From contig JAJXWV010000077.1 in assembly GCA_021781455.1 (NCBI GenBank), positions 1-64,000 of the forward strand: a stretch of 64,000 nt of DNA, read 5' to 3'. Each line of letters begins with the position of its first letter. Positions within the stretch are counted from its first letter, which is position 1. The notes under the pieces are model-generated. The model ran no database searches. It had not been told where the DNA came from and was given only the letters and a program-made list of their open reading frames with translations. Of this stretch, positions 29,018 to 36,333 are shown piece by piece. This stretch comes from Acidobacteriota bacterium. Its GTDB lineage: Bacteria; Acidobacteriota; Thermoanaerobaculia; Gp7-AA8. Position numbers and translations under genes: made by a program.

Positions 29018-31450
29018 CTAACGCGCCACGACACGGCGGCGCGTAACACCCGGCGTGACGCTCGCGGCCGTGCTGTTGACGAAGCCGCAGCTGTTGCTGA
29101 TGCGCACCCAGTACGTCTCCTGAGCGTTCACCGCAGGGATGTACAGCCGCGCCAGGCTGTTCCCCACCGGAGCCGTGAAGTCGAAGACCTGTCCTCGATA
29201 CCAGCGGTACTCCAGAGAAGTTCCAGTGGCGGACACGTTCAGGAATGCCGGTGCGCCCGGCGACACCATCACATCCTGGGGCTGCGAGACGATCGCCGGC
29301 GCGATGCAGGAGGGAACGACGGTGACCGTCACGGCCGCCGATTCAGTCGCGGCACAGTCGTTTTTCGCCTGCAGCCAGAACGTCCGGGTCGACACGATCG
29401 AACTGATCGTGACCGTCGCGGTGACTGCGTTCGTCACCGGTTTCGAAGTGTCGCCCGCGTTTCCTTCGTACCACTGCATGAGGATCGGCGCCGTGCCGAC
29501 GACGGTGGCCGACAGAGTGAACGAGCCACCGGAGTCGGCCACGCCTCCCGAAGGCTGGATCACGATGTCCGGCACATCGCAGCGGAGCACTGTGACCGTG
29601 ACGGTGGCGCTGTCGCCGAACGCGCCGCAGGAGTTGGTGGCGCGCATCCAGTACCTGGTCGTGACCTGCGGAGTGACGGTCATGGAAGGAGCGATCGCGC
29701 CGGCGATCGGTGTGGCGGTGCTCCCGCTCGATCCGACGAACCATTGAACCGGCAGACCGGGGGGATTCACGGTTGCGGTCAGCGTGACGCTGTGCCCCTG
29801 CAGGATCGTGACGTCCTGCGACTGTGAGGTCACGAGCGCAGCCGGGCAACCGTTGACGCTGACCGTGGCACTGGCGCTGTCGACGGATCCCGGGCAGCCG
29901 TTCGACACGCGCACCCAATACGACGTGGTCGTGGACGGACTGACGCTGATTTGAGGAGTCGTCCCGCCGGAAACGGCGACCGCGGTGTTGCCGGTCGCGC
30001 CGATGTACCACTGGTATGAAAGCGGGTCGGTGCCCGTGGCCGTCACCGAGAGCACGGCTTCAGACGCTCCTGGACCGAGGTCCTGCGACTGAGGCTGCGT
30101 CGTGATCTGCGGCGTGGTGCACGGTGTACCCCCACCACCACCGCCCCCACCACCGCCTCCGCCACCTCCACCTCCGCCACCCCCGCCGCCGCTTCCACCC
30201 GTTCCATACACGGTCGCGAGCGCCGCCAGATCCCACGCCTGCAGCGCTGCGCCGGTTGGATCGTTGTTGAAGTCGACGCTCGAGTCCATCAGCGCGTTGT
30301 TCGTGCAGTTGAGAGCCGGGTCGCCGGCGCATGAGGCGGTTCCGGCGGGGTTCTGGTCGGAGTGGCGGAAGCCGAGCGTGTGGCCGAGCTCGTGCGCCAG
30401 GACGTGGTTGAAGCCGTTGCCAATCAGACCCGGTCCGCTGATCCCGTCCTGAACGACGAGGTCGGCCTCCACGATGGTGGCAAACGTCTCGCCGTTGAAC
30501 GTGTGGGTCGAGCCATTGACCCATGCTCCGCCGATGGCGAGGACACCCCCCTGGTTCGGATCGAAGGAGCCGGTGATCTCGTTGGACGGGTCGTTGAACT
30601 GGACGCTGTTGACACCGTCTGGAACGTTCGATGCGAATGCCTGCGATACAGTCGTCGTTCCGCCGTACTGAAGGATTACATTCGATCCCGGATCATTCGT
30701 CCACGTGGCCAAGCCCACGATGAGAGCGGTCAGGCCACCGTTGAGTGCGCCCGGCTGGGTGCCGTGGCTCCTGAAGACGACCGGCGTCGGGAAGCTCGGC
30801 CAACGCATGCCCAACGGGTTGGGCATCAGATAGCTGGTCGCCGAATAGGTTGCGTTCGTCGTCGCGTGGCTCGAGGCGGTGACGACCGCAGGATCGTTCA
30901 CCACGTAATCGGCAAACGGCCGCTCGCCCCGTGCGCTCCGGCGGACGAAGTCGAGGAACGGTTGCGCCAGCCGCTGCGGCTCTCGATGAACGCCGCCAGC
31001 GAGGTCCCAGCCGGCGATCTCCCCCCCATCGCGCAGCAGCAGATCGCGACCGTGGCTGTCGGTGGCGAACGAAAACTTCCCGACCGCCATGGCACGCGTA
31101 CACCAGTCGCCACGGTCGTTCGTCTCGAGGAAGACCAGCGCGCGCTGGCCGCTCGGATACTTCGGACTGCCGGCCACCGCGTAACCGGCCTTCCCGACCG
31201 TGCCGCCGAGCTCGACGATGTCGAAGTCGTCGCCGGCCTGGAGCGGGCCCTTGATCGCCTCCTCGATGTGCATCGCGGTGACGGTCTCGATCCAGCCGCC
31301 GCCGGCTGCCCATCGCGACCTCGACTCTCCTGCCGTGGCGACGACGATGGCTTTTGAACCCGACACGAGAATGGCGTCGGGCGGGACGATGAACGTCGCC
31401 GCGGTCAACGGGGCGGCGACGAAAAGGAGGAACGCGATGGACCGCTTCAC
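29018..31450 (-). CDS. Secreted matrixin-like metalloprotease with poly-glycine linker and Ig-like domains
   Basis: An 810-residue exported protein. The signal peptide covers residues 1-18 (MKRSIAFLLFVAAPLTAA). The catalytic part carries the full metzincin motif HELGHTLGFRH near residue 355, and the helix before it (GLIGNGFNHVLA) fits M10/M12-type proteases. About 21 consecutive glycines (near 421-441) join it to four Ig-like domains of about 85 residues. Each has a TQPQSQ- or SQPQD-type entry and a WxR(V/A)SNxCG exit, with repeated cysteines. The C-terminal tail is basic (TRRRVVAR). GTG start, with TAGACT 6 bases upstream. Role: probably extracellular protein degradation or adhesion. Confidence 0.87.
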   Translation of the reverse strand: MKRSIAFLLFVAAPLTAATFIVPPDAILVSGSKAIVVATAGESRSRWAAGGGWIETVTAMHIEEAIKGPLQAGDDFDIVELGGTVGKAGYAVAGSPKYPSGQRALVFLETNDRGDWCTRAMAVGKFSFATDSHGRDLLLRDGGEIAGWDLAGGVHREPQRLAQPFLDFVRRSARGERPFADYVVNDPAVVTASSHATTNATYSATSYLMPNPLGMRWPSFPTPVVFRSHGTQPGALNGGLTALIVGLATWTNDPGSNVILQYGGTTTVSQAFASNVPDGVNSVQFNDPSNEITGSFDPNQGGVLAIGGAWVNGSTHTFNGETFATIVEADLVVQDGISGPGLIGNGFNHVLAHELGHTLGFRHSDQNPAGTASCAGDPALNCTNNALMDSSVDFNNDPTGAALQAWDLAALATVYGTGGSGGGGGGGGGGGGGGGGGGGGGTPCTTPQITTQPQSQDLGPGASEAVLSVTATGTDPLSYQWYIGATGNTAVAVSGGTTPQISVSPSTTTSYWVRVSNGCPGSVDSASATVSVNGCPAALVTSQSQDVTILQGHSVTLTATVNPPGLPVQWFVGSSGSTATPIAGAIAPSMTVTPQVTTRYWMRATNSCGAFGDSATVTVTVLRCDVPDIVIQPSGGVADSGGSFTLSATVVGTAPILMQWYEGNAGDTSKPVTNAVTATVTISSIVSTRTFWLQAKNDCAATESAAVTVTVVPSCIAPAIVSQPQDVMVSPGAPAFLNVSATGTSLEYRWYRGQVFDFTAPVGNSLARLYIPAVNAQETYWVRISNSCGFVNSTAASVTPGVTRRRVVAR

Positions 31451-31456
31451 TGCATG

Positions 31457-31462
31457 AGTCTA
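31457..31462 (-). promoter_or_regulatory. Candidate -10 box, leaderless spacing
   Basis: TAGACT on the minus strand ends 6 bases before the GTG start at 31450. No ribosome binding site fits in between. Confidence 0.35.
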
Positions 31463-31470
31463 CGGGGAGT

Positions 31471-31655
31471 TGGTTACGAGGTCACGAGGTTGCGGGGTTG
31501 CGGGGTTGCGCGGTTACGCGGTTACGCGGTTACGCGGTTACGCGGTTGCGCGGTTCGGACGTTCCGTCTGTTGCTTCGTTCCTCACAGGTAACCAGCGTC
31601 GGCCTCACGCGAAGCCAGACACCGCGTAACCGCGTAACCGCGCAACCTCGTAACC
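31471..31655. repeat. Self-repetitive hairpin element (GGTTACGC/GGTTGCGC words), largest copy
   Basis: The left arm (31471-31555) holds about ten tandem octamers: GGTTACGA, GGTCACGA, GGTTGCGG and four successive GGTTACGC. The right arm (31622-31655) holds CGCGTAACCGCGTAACCGCG and AACCTCGTAACC. The loop is about 65 bases. The rest of the gap, 31656-31844, shows no gene or recognisable site. Confidence 0.75.
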
Positions 31656-31844
31656 GGTAGGGCGGGTGGAAGAAATTGCTCCGGCCGGGTCGGCGCTGTG
31701 AGAGGCGGCTGGCGCCGCATCACAATCGCGTTGGGTCCAGGGAGAGAGAGGCCCGCTGAGAGAGAGCCTTCACGACCACGGCCGGATGCAATGAGACGAA
31801 TTCTAGGTCGAGTGCGGCGATTTGTCCACCCTTATTGAACTCCG

Positions 31845-32114
31845 TCAGACACGCCGCACCAGCCTCCGCGCGAAATAGGCCGCACCGACCACTCCGATTG
31901 CCACCGCCACGAACGCCAGAGCCCGGGCGCTGCCGCCGAACATTCGCGGATAGCGCACCAGGTTCAACACGAACACACCGCTCACCACCAGGTACAGCGC
32001 GATGCGAACGACGTAGAGGATCTGCGACGGCCGGCGTGCGCGCAGCGTGTCGCTCCAGACGATCCAGAGCATGATCGTGATCGCGGCGATGGCCATTCCC
32101 GCCGGCGGGATCAT
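31845..32114 (-). CDS. Small three-helix membrane protein
   Basis: An unrecognised 89-residue inner-membrane protein with three hydrophobic helices: about residues 5-22 (AGMAIAAITIMLWIVW), 34-54 (VVRIALYLVVSGVFVLNLV) and 64-83 (ALAFVAVAIGVVGAAYFA). It has a positive cytoplasmic loop (RARRPSQ) and a basic tail (RRLVRRV). Its ATG overlaps the stop of a 14-codon ORF as ATGA, and that ORF overlaps the upstream [2Fe-2S] protein gene in the same way, so all three are probably one translationally coupled unit. Confidence 0.65.
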   Translation of the reverse strand: MIPPAGMAIAAITIMLWIVWSDTLRARRPSQILYVVRIALYLVVSGVFVLNLVRYPRMFGGSARALAFVAVAIGVVGAAYFARRLVRRV

Positions 32115-32155
32115 TTCTTCGCCAGGTCGAGGTCCATCTCGACTTTCTTCGTCAT
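32111..32155 (-). CDS. Micro-ORF of 14 codons coupled to both neighbours
   Basis: The 14-residue peptide MTKKVEMDLDLAKK is encoded between the [2Fe-2S] protein gene and the membrane protein gene. Its start and stop both form ATGA overlaps with the adjoining genes. It could be a real microprotein, a coupling device, or the remnant of a longer gene. The highly charged sequence has no family match that I recognise. Confidence 0.35.
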   Translation of the reverse strand: MTKKVEMDLDLAKK

Positions 32156-32448
32156 TTCTTCCTCACCCACCAGGCCTCGTCTGGTGAGGCGGCACCGTGG
32201 TTCTCCGGCAGCACGCTGAACCCCCGGCTCCCGGCCGGGCTGCCGTGCTCCGCGAGCATCTCCTGGACATCGGGCGTGCAGCTTCCCCCGCAGTGGCCGG
32301 TCGTGGCTCCGGTCCTAAGGGCGACCTCTTCGACCGTGCCGGCACCCTCGCGGATGGAGCGTTCGATCGTCCTGTATTTAATGTTGTTGCAGCGGCAGAC
32401 GGTCTTCAGCCCGCGGATGACGGGGTGAACGGGCTGGGAATCGTCCAT
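32152..32448 (-). CDS. BFD-like [2Fe-2S]-binding protein
   Basis: A 98-residue protein with the four-cysteine pattern of the BFD (bacterioferritin-associated ferredoxin) fold: VCRCNN at about residues 18-21 and HCGGSC near 50-54, separated by the helical stretch IERSIREGAGTVEEVALRTG. Such domains carry one [2Fe-2S] cluster and pass electrons, for example in iron release or nitrite reduction. The C-terminal 40 residues are an unrecognised extension. The ATG at 32448 is the most economical start; the upstream reading includes a repeat. The stop forms an ATGA overlap with the next micro-ORF. Confidence 0.78.
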   Translation of the reverse strand: MDDSQPVHPVIRGLKTVCRCNNIKYRTIERSIREGAGTVEEVALRTGATTGHCGGSCTPDVQEMLAEHGSPAGSRGFSVLPENHGAASPDEAWWVRKK

Positions 32449-32880
32449 GTCGGCGAGGCTAACACACGGACCGCGCAGCGCGTTCCCATGCGTCTGGAGC
32501 GCGGACATTCCTGTTCGGCCGCTAACGTGCTGGCATCTGGGACTGCTTCGGAACACGGACAGCCGTCGGACAGGAATGTTCGCTCTCCGGTCGGCAAATT
32601 CACTTCTTCTTCGCCGGCACGGTCGAGCGCAACGTCGAAGCAGGTGGCCGTCCCACTTTCGGGTAGGCGGCTGGCGTGGCGCGATGTGGAGGAGTGGGGA
32701 GATTCAGCCTGGGCGGTCTTCGCGAAAGCGAGTACGGCATGCTCGTCGATCGCGGCTGTTGATGAGGCGGCTTGCGCATGGTGGAAAAAAATCGTACTGC
32801 AAACTCCGCTGCGATGCTTTCGCTCCAGGACCGCGAGGCCTGCATGCCGTTCGCTCGAGACGGCCTTGCATTCCGCCCGT
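32449..32880. other. Gene-free region
   Basis: No credible gene in 432 bases. It contains an imperfect palindrome at 32496-32583 with perfect core arms ACATTCCTGT (32504-32513) and ACAGGAATGT (32569-32578). It also contains copy A of a direct repeat at 32721-32783. The frames here lack family resemblance and run through the repeats. Confidence 0.55.
32721..32783. repeat. Imperfect direct repeat, copy A
   Basis: About 63 bases related to 33556-33615. The best-conserved part is CTCGTCGATCGCGGCTGTTGA (32742-32762), which differs from the other copy at one base, followed by a shared TTGCGCATGG. The two copies bracket the hypothetical gene at 32881-33486. Confidence 0.65.
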
Positions 32881-33486
32881 TCAATGCCCGGAATTTCTCC
32901 ATGGAGGCGCGACGTAGCCCGCCCACGGATCGTGATACGCCACCGGCGGATTAGCGAGGAAGTGCGCGAACGTCGCGGCGGCCATCTCGAGATCGTTCTG
33001 GCCGGCCTTTGGTCCCGATGTAATGGGCCCGAACGCCTGTTTCAGCTCTCGAATCGCGCGGTAAAGGTCGCGGTAGCCGACCCTCGTCCCATCAGCGTAG
33101 GTGTCAAATGACACGAGGGCCCACGAAGCCCTGACCGCCGATTGCGGCAGTGGACCGGCACTATCGCCCGGCGATTGGGCGGTGCACTCCGCGCCGCGCG
33201 CGTCGAGCGCCCTCATGACGAGGATCGCCGTCTGCCTCATCTCGGAATCGTAGATCCCATCGGGTCTGGCCGTGTATGGCTCGATGAGCTTGCGAGCCTG
33301 GGCGTACTGCTCGCGCGCCGAGTCACAACCGCCGGTGGTCAGCAGGGCATCGCCTGCGCGTGTGAGCCGCAGAGCGCCGACGTAGTCGCGCAGGAACTTA
33401 GCCGCCGCCGGCGACTCGCTTGCCCAGATCGGAACCGCGGTGGTGAGAAAAAGGAACGCGACAAGCAGTGCTCTTCGCATGCTCAT
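32881..33486 (-). CDS. Hypothetical exported protein
   Basis: A 201-residue protein of unknown family. An N-terminal signal peptide (MRRALLVAFLFLTTAVPIWA) points to export. The mature part is helical, with a TPR-like stretch (GGCDSAREQYAQARKLIEPY) and a C-terminal region rich in aromatic residues (DTYADGTRVGYRDLYRAI, DPWAGYVAPPW). There are two cysteines, in GGCDSA and GAECTA. The ATG at 33486 (MSMRRALL) is preferred because the signal peptide starts there. The gene lies alone between two imperfect direct repeats. Confidence 0.6.
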   Translation of the reverse strand: MSMRRALLVAFLFLTTAVPIWASESPAAAKFLRDYVGALRLTRAGDALLTTGGCDSAREQYAQARKLIEPYTARPDGIYDSEMRQTAILVMRALDARGAECTAQSPGDSAGPLPQSAVRASWALVSFDTYADGTRVGYRDLYRAIRELKQAFGPITSGPKAGQNDLEMAAATFAHFLANPPVAYHDPWAGYVAPPWRNSGH

Positions 33487-33555
33487 AGCGTAGGTCCGGC
33501 GAGCATCCGGCGCCAACGACGCCTTCAGCCACACGACGCAAACGAAAAGCCGCGC

Positions 33556-33615
33556 CGCGAAAGGGAACATGCCGCACTCGTCGATCGTGGCTGTTGAAAG
33601 CTCGGTTTGCGCATG
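33556..33615. repeat. Imperfect direct repeat, copy B
   Basis: Partner of 32721-32783; the core CTCGTCGATCGTGGCTGTTGA is at 33577-33597. Same orientation, about 835 bases apart. Confidence 0.65.
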
Positions 33616-33618
33616 GAG

Positions 33619-33646
33619 TTGAGATCGCGCCCCAATCGGTTAGAAT
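33619..33646 (+). promoter_or_regulatory. Candidate promoter of tRNA-Ala
   Basis: TTGAGA (33619-33624), a 16-base spacer and TAGAAT (33641-33646) precede the tRNA gene by about 56 bases. Confidence 0.55.
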
Positions 33647-33702
33647 GCGCGCCGCAACGAGGAATATCCGCGTTTTCTTCGCGTTAGCTCCCGTTGCCAA
33701 GT

Positions 33703-33779
33703 GGGGCCGTAGCTCAGTTTGGGAGAGCGCCTGAATGGCATTCAGGAGGTCGTGAGTTCGATCCTCATCGGCTCCACCA
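33703..33779 (+). tRNA. tRNA-Ala (anticodon GGC)
   Basis: A full cloverleaf: acceptor GGGGCCG pairs with CGGCTCC, the D-arm AGCTCAGTTTGGGAGAGC, the anticodon arm CCTGA-ATGGCAT-TCAGG with GGC in the loop, and the T-arm with GTTCGATC. The 3' CCA is encoded. Confidence 0.97.
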
Positions 33780-33798
33780 ACTTTGACGAACGATTCGA

Positions 33799-33832
33799 GG
33801 CGACGCCGGCGCGCGTCGCCTTTCGTGTATTT
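33799..33832 (+). terminator. Rho-independent terminator of tRNA-Ala
   Basis: An 8-bp stem (GGCGACGC at 33799-33806 with GCGTCGCC at 33813-33820) is followed by TTTCGTGTATTT, 20 bases after the tRNA. Confidence 0.65.
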
Positions 33833-33900
33833 GAGGCTCTCAGAGAACCGCGGGAGTCATCGCGAATTCGGCAGGGCCGCTCCAATGACAAGATGTAGAC

Positions 33901-34506
33901 ATGCGCGCTCTCAGCCACCTCTTCGCCAACAACCGCGCCTGGGCTGACGAGAGGACCCGGAACGATCCGGAGTTCTTCCGCCGCCTCTCATCCCAGCAGT
34001 CGCCTCAGTACCTCTGGATCGGCTGTTCCGACAGCCGTGTGCCTGCCAACGAGATCGTGGGGCTCCCGCCCGGAGAGCTCTTCGTCCATCGCAACGTCTC
34101 CAACGTGGTCGTGCACACGGACCTGAACTGTCTTTCCACGATCCAGTTCGCCGTCGAAGTGCTGCACGTCGGACACATCATCGTCTGCGGGCACTACGGC
34201 TGCGGCGGCGTGCTCGCGGCGCTCCGCGACGACAAGCTTGGACTGATCGACAACTGGCTGCGCCATGTCCAGGACGTCCGCTGGAAGCACAAGGCCGAGA
34301 TCGAGGCCATCGAGACCGAAGCGGGCCGGCACGAGCGGTTGTGCGAACTGAATGTGCGCGAGCAGGTCATCAACGTCAGCAGGACGACCGTCGTGCGCGA
34401 GGCGTGGGCGCGTGGACAGATGCTGACCATACACGGCTGGATCTACGGCCTTCGCGACGGTCTCCTTCGCGACCTCGGTCTCAGCGTCGACGCGGAGTCT
34501 ATTTAG
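33901..34506 (+). CDS. can: Beta-class carbonic anhydrase
   Basis: Cytosolic zinc enzyme that interconverts carbon dioxide and bicarbonate. The 201-residue protein matches the usual beta-class length. Zinc ligands are Cys42 (IGCSDSRVP), His98 and Cys101 (GHYGCGG); Asp44 and Arg46 form the conserved dyad. The segment HRNVSNVVVHTDLNCLSTIQ is also typical. The last codons and the TAG stop lie in the left arm of a hairpin element (34501-34586), so the element may have replaced the original C-terminus. Single gene behind tRNA-Ala. Confidence 0.96.
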   Translation: MRALSHLFANNRAWADERTRNDPEFFRRLSSQQSPQYLWIGCSDSRVPANEIVGLPPGELFVHRNVSNVVVHTDLNCLSTIQFAVEVLHVGHIIVCGHYGCGGVLAALRDDKLGLIDNWLRHVQDVRWKHKAEIEAIETEAGRHERLCELNVREQVINVSRTTVVREAWARGQMLTIHGWIYGLRDGLLRDLGLSVDAESI

Positions 34507-34586
34507 GATCTGAGATTGATGATTTATGAACCGATGAAGTAGTGGCCTCATCGGTTCATAAATCATCAATCTCAAATCTCAAATAT
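34501..34586. repeat. Self-repetitive hairpin element (GAGATT/GATGATT words)
   Basis: Left arm 34501-34537 and right arm 34550-34586 are near-perfect complements built of GATTGATGATTTATGAACCG-like words. It shares its core with the element at 28923-29014. The left arm contains the carbonic anhydrase stop codon, and the right arm contains the stop codon of the response-regulator remnant on the other strand. Confidence 0.75.
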
Positions 34587-34710
34587 CCGGCTCGTCTTCG
34601 AGGACCGCCCCGGGGCGCACGATGCCGAGGGTGACGATCTTCTGGTGGAGATGCGTGCGCTGGATGTCGAGGAGCTGCGCGGCGCGGCTGACGTTCCAGT
34701 TCGTCAGCCG
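34579..34710 (-). pseudogene. Remnant: C-terminal Fis-type HTH of an NtrC-family response regulator
   Basis: Minus-strand reading from about 34710 to the TGA at 34579 gives RLTNWNVSRAAQLLDIQRT and then HLHQKIVTLGIVRPG, ending EDEPDI. This is the Fis-type DNA-binding helix-turn-helix found at the end of sigma-54-dependent regulators, particularly the NtrX-like form NWNVSRAA-LL-I-RTHLH-K. Nothing upstream in the same frame resembles the AAA+ or receiver domains, so only about 43 codons survive. It is a truncated relic, ending within a hairpin element that may have taken part in the deletion. Confidence 0.6.
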
Positions 34711-35064
34711 ATGAACTGATGTCTCTGATGCTGCGCGCCCTTCTTCTCGTTGTCACTGCGGCTGGCACGATCGCTTCCCGACTCGTTCCAGCGTCTGATC
34801 CACCGCATTCACACAGGCGAGAACCTGACCCAGGGACTTCACGATCTTCGACGTCGTTCTCCACATGCCGTCAGGCAGTCCACCAGCGCCTTCGGATCGC
34901 AGGCAGGAACAACGGATTTCACGGCCTTCGTTAAGCAGGCTTCGTTACTCGAATTTCATCGAAAACACGGCCGTCCGGCCGCGCTTTTTGCATGACGTGG
35001 AAACGAGCGCCACCGCATTTCGCACTCACTGATACCATGCGATTTCGCGGCTGGGGCGTTCGCG
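34711..35064. other. Gene-free region
   Basis: No gene that I can support in 354 bases. A short possible terminator (stem CGGCC/GGCCG at 34968-34981, then CGCTTTTT) faces the plus strand but follows no intact gene. A TACCAT -10-like box at about 35034 may serve the adaptor gene at 35065. Confidence 0.45.
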
Positions 35065-36255
35065 ATGCCTGACGAAGAGGAAGAAAACAACGGCGGCGGC
35101 TGGCGGCGCATCGTCGTCATCAGCATCGCAGTGGCGGCGGCAGTGCTGATCGTGGTGCTGGTGGTGATCGCACTGCGCGCCGGTCCGCCCGTCGTGCACG
35201 CGGCTGCCGCGGATCGCCGCGACCTTCTCGTTCCCATCCTGGCTGACGGCACTCTCGAGCCGCCCGCCGGCGGGGAGATCCGTTCCCCCGATTCAGGCGT
35301 CGTGGCCGAATTCTTCGTCCACGAGGGCGACCGCGTGAAGGCCGGACAGCCGGTGCTGCGGCTCGCCAATCCCGAGCTCGATCAGAAGGTCCTGGCCAGC
35401 CGCTCCGACGTCGCGGCGATGGCACCCGAGGAGTCGCGGGCTCAGGGTGATCTGGATCTGGCCCGGCGCGACGCCGATCGCCTGAAGGCACTCGTCGATT
35501 CCGACGCCCGCCTGCTCCAGGCCGGTGCCATCACCCGGCAGCAGGCGGGCGGCGACGAGCAGCAATACCGCCAGACACTGGAGCGCATCCGCGTCGCGCA
35601 GGCGCAGCTGGCGTCGCTTCGCGAGAGGCGCCGCCTGATCGACAGCTCAACGGCGGAGCTGCAGCGCCGCGCCGCAAAACTCATCGTCCGCTCCCCTGCC
35701 GACGGCGTCATCTACAACCTGCCCCGCACCGTAGGCGAGACCGTGATCATCGGACAGGTCATCGGCACGGCAGTCGACCGTGACCACCTTCGCGTTCGCA
35801 TCCGGGTGGACGAGCCCGATCTCCCCCGCATCCGCACCGGCCAGGCCATCTTCGTCACCTTCGAAGGGATCCCCGACCGGCGCTGGGACGGCCGGATCAC
35901 GCTCGTGCCGCCGGGCATTCGCGAGGTGGGCGGCCGCGACGTCGGAGAGGTCATCGGCATGTTCTCCGATGCCACCGGCGCGCTTCCGCCCAACGCCTCG
36001 GTGAACGTCGAGATCATCGTCGGCGAAAAGAAGGACGCGCTCGTCATACCGCGCGCCGCCCTCTTCCGGGAGGGGGACGTGCGTTACGTTTTTCGCCTCG
36101 ACGGAGCGAAGGCGCGCCGCGTCGACGTGAAGGCCGGCCTCATCGCTCCCAATGACGTGGAGATCCTCGACGGCCTTCGCCCGGGCGACCGAGTCGTCAT
36201 CCCCGGCGTCGTGCCGATCAAGGACGGCCAGAAGGTGGAAGTGCAGTCGTCGTGA
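35065..36255 (+). CDS. HlyD/MacA-like periplasmic adaptor subunit of an efflux system
   Basis: A 396-residue membrane-fusion protein. One N-terminal transmembrane helix (about 16-38, VVISIAVAAAVLIVVLVVIA) anchors it. The barrel-sandwich half-motifs are at GEIRSPDSGVVAEFFVHEGD and IVRSPADGVIYNLPRTVGE, separated by a helical hairpin (about 110-205, rich in Arg, Glu and Gln) that docks on a TolC-type channel. Beta-barrel and membrane-proximal domains follow (GLRPGDRVVIPGVVPIKDGQ). The order adaptor, permease, outer-membrane factor matches MacAB-TolC-type exporters. The substrate is unknown. Confidence 0.9.
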   Translation: MPDEEEENNGGGWRRIVVISIAVAAAVLIVVLVVIALRAGPPVVHAAAADRRDLLVPILADGTLEPPAGGEIRSPDSGVVAEFFVHEGDRVKAGQPVLRLANPELDQKVLASRSDVAAMAPEESRAQGDLDLARRDADRLKALVDSDARLLQAGAITRQQAGGDEQQYRQTLERIRVAQAQLASLRERRRLIDSSTAELQRRAAKLIVRSPADGVIYNLPRTVGETVIIGQVIGTAVDRDHLRVRIRVDEPDLPRIRTGQAIFVTFEGIPDRRWDGRITLVPPGIREVGGRDVGEVIGMFSDATGALPPNASVNVEIIVGEKKDALVIPRAALFREGDVRYVFRLDGAKARRVDVKAGLIAPNDVEILDGLRPGDRVVIPGVVPIKDGQKVEVQSS

Positions 36256-36323
36256 GTGGCTCTGGGCTCCTGGCTCTTGGCTCTTGGGACCTCCCGAGAG
36301 CCAAGAGCCGAGAGCCAAGAGCC
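36256..36323. repeat. Self-repetitive hairpin element (GGCTCTTG words)
   Basis: The left arm has GGCTCTGGGCTCCTGGCTCT-type words (36258-36290). The right arm has GAGAGCCAAGAGCCGAGAGC and further words (36296-36323). It fills the gap between the adaptor and permease genes within the same operon. Confidence 0.7.
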
Positions 36324-36333
36324 GTAGACAGCC

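Noticed and set aside
31471-31655. Tandem GGTTACGC words as a CRISPR array
   Set aside because: Units are 8 bases with no unique spacers, no cas genes are present and the second half is the reverse complement of the first.
34750-34995. 81-codon plus-strand frame before the adaptor gene
   Set aside because: No family resemblance, no ribosome binding site, and composition unlike the neighbours; region treated as gene-free.
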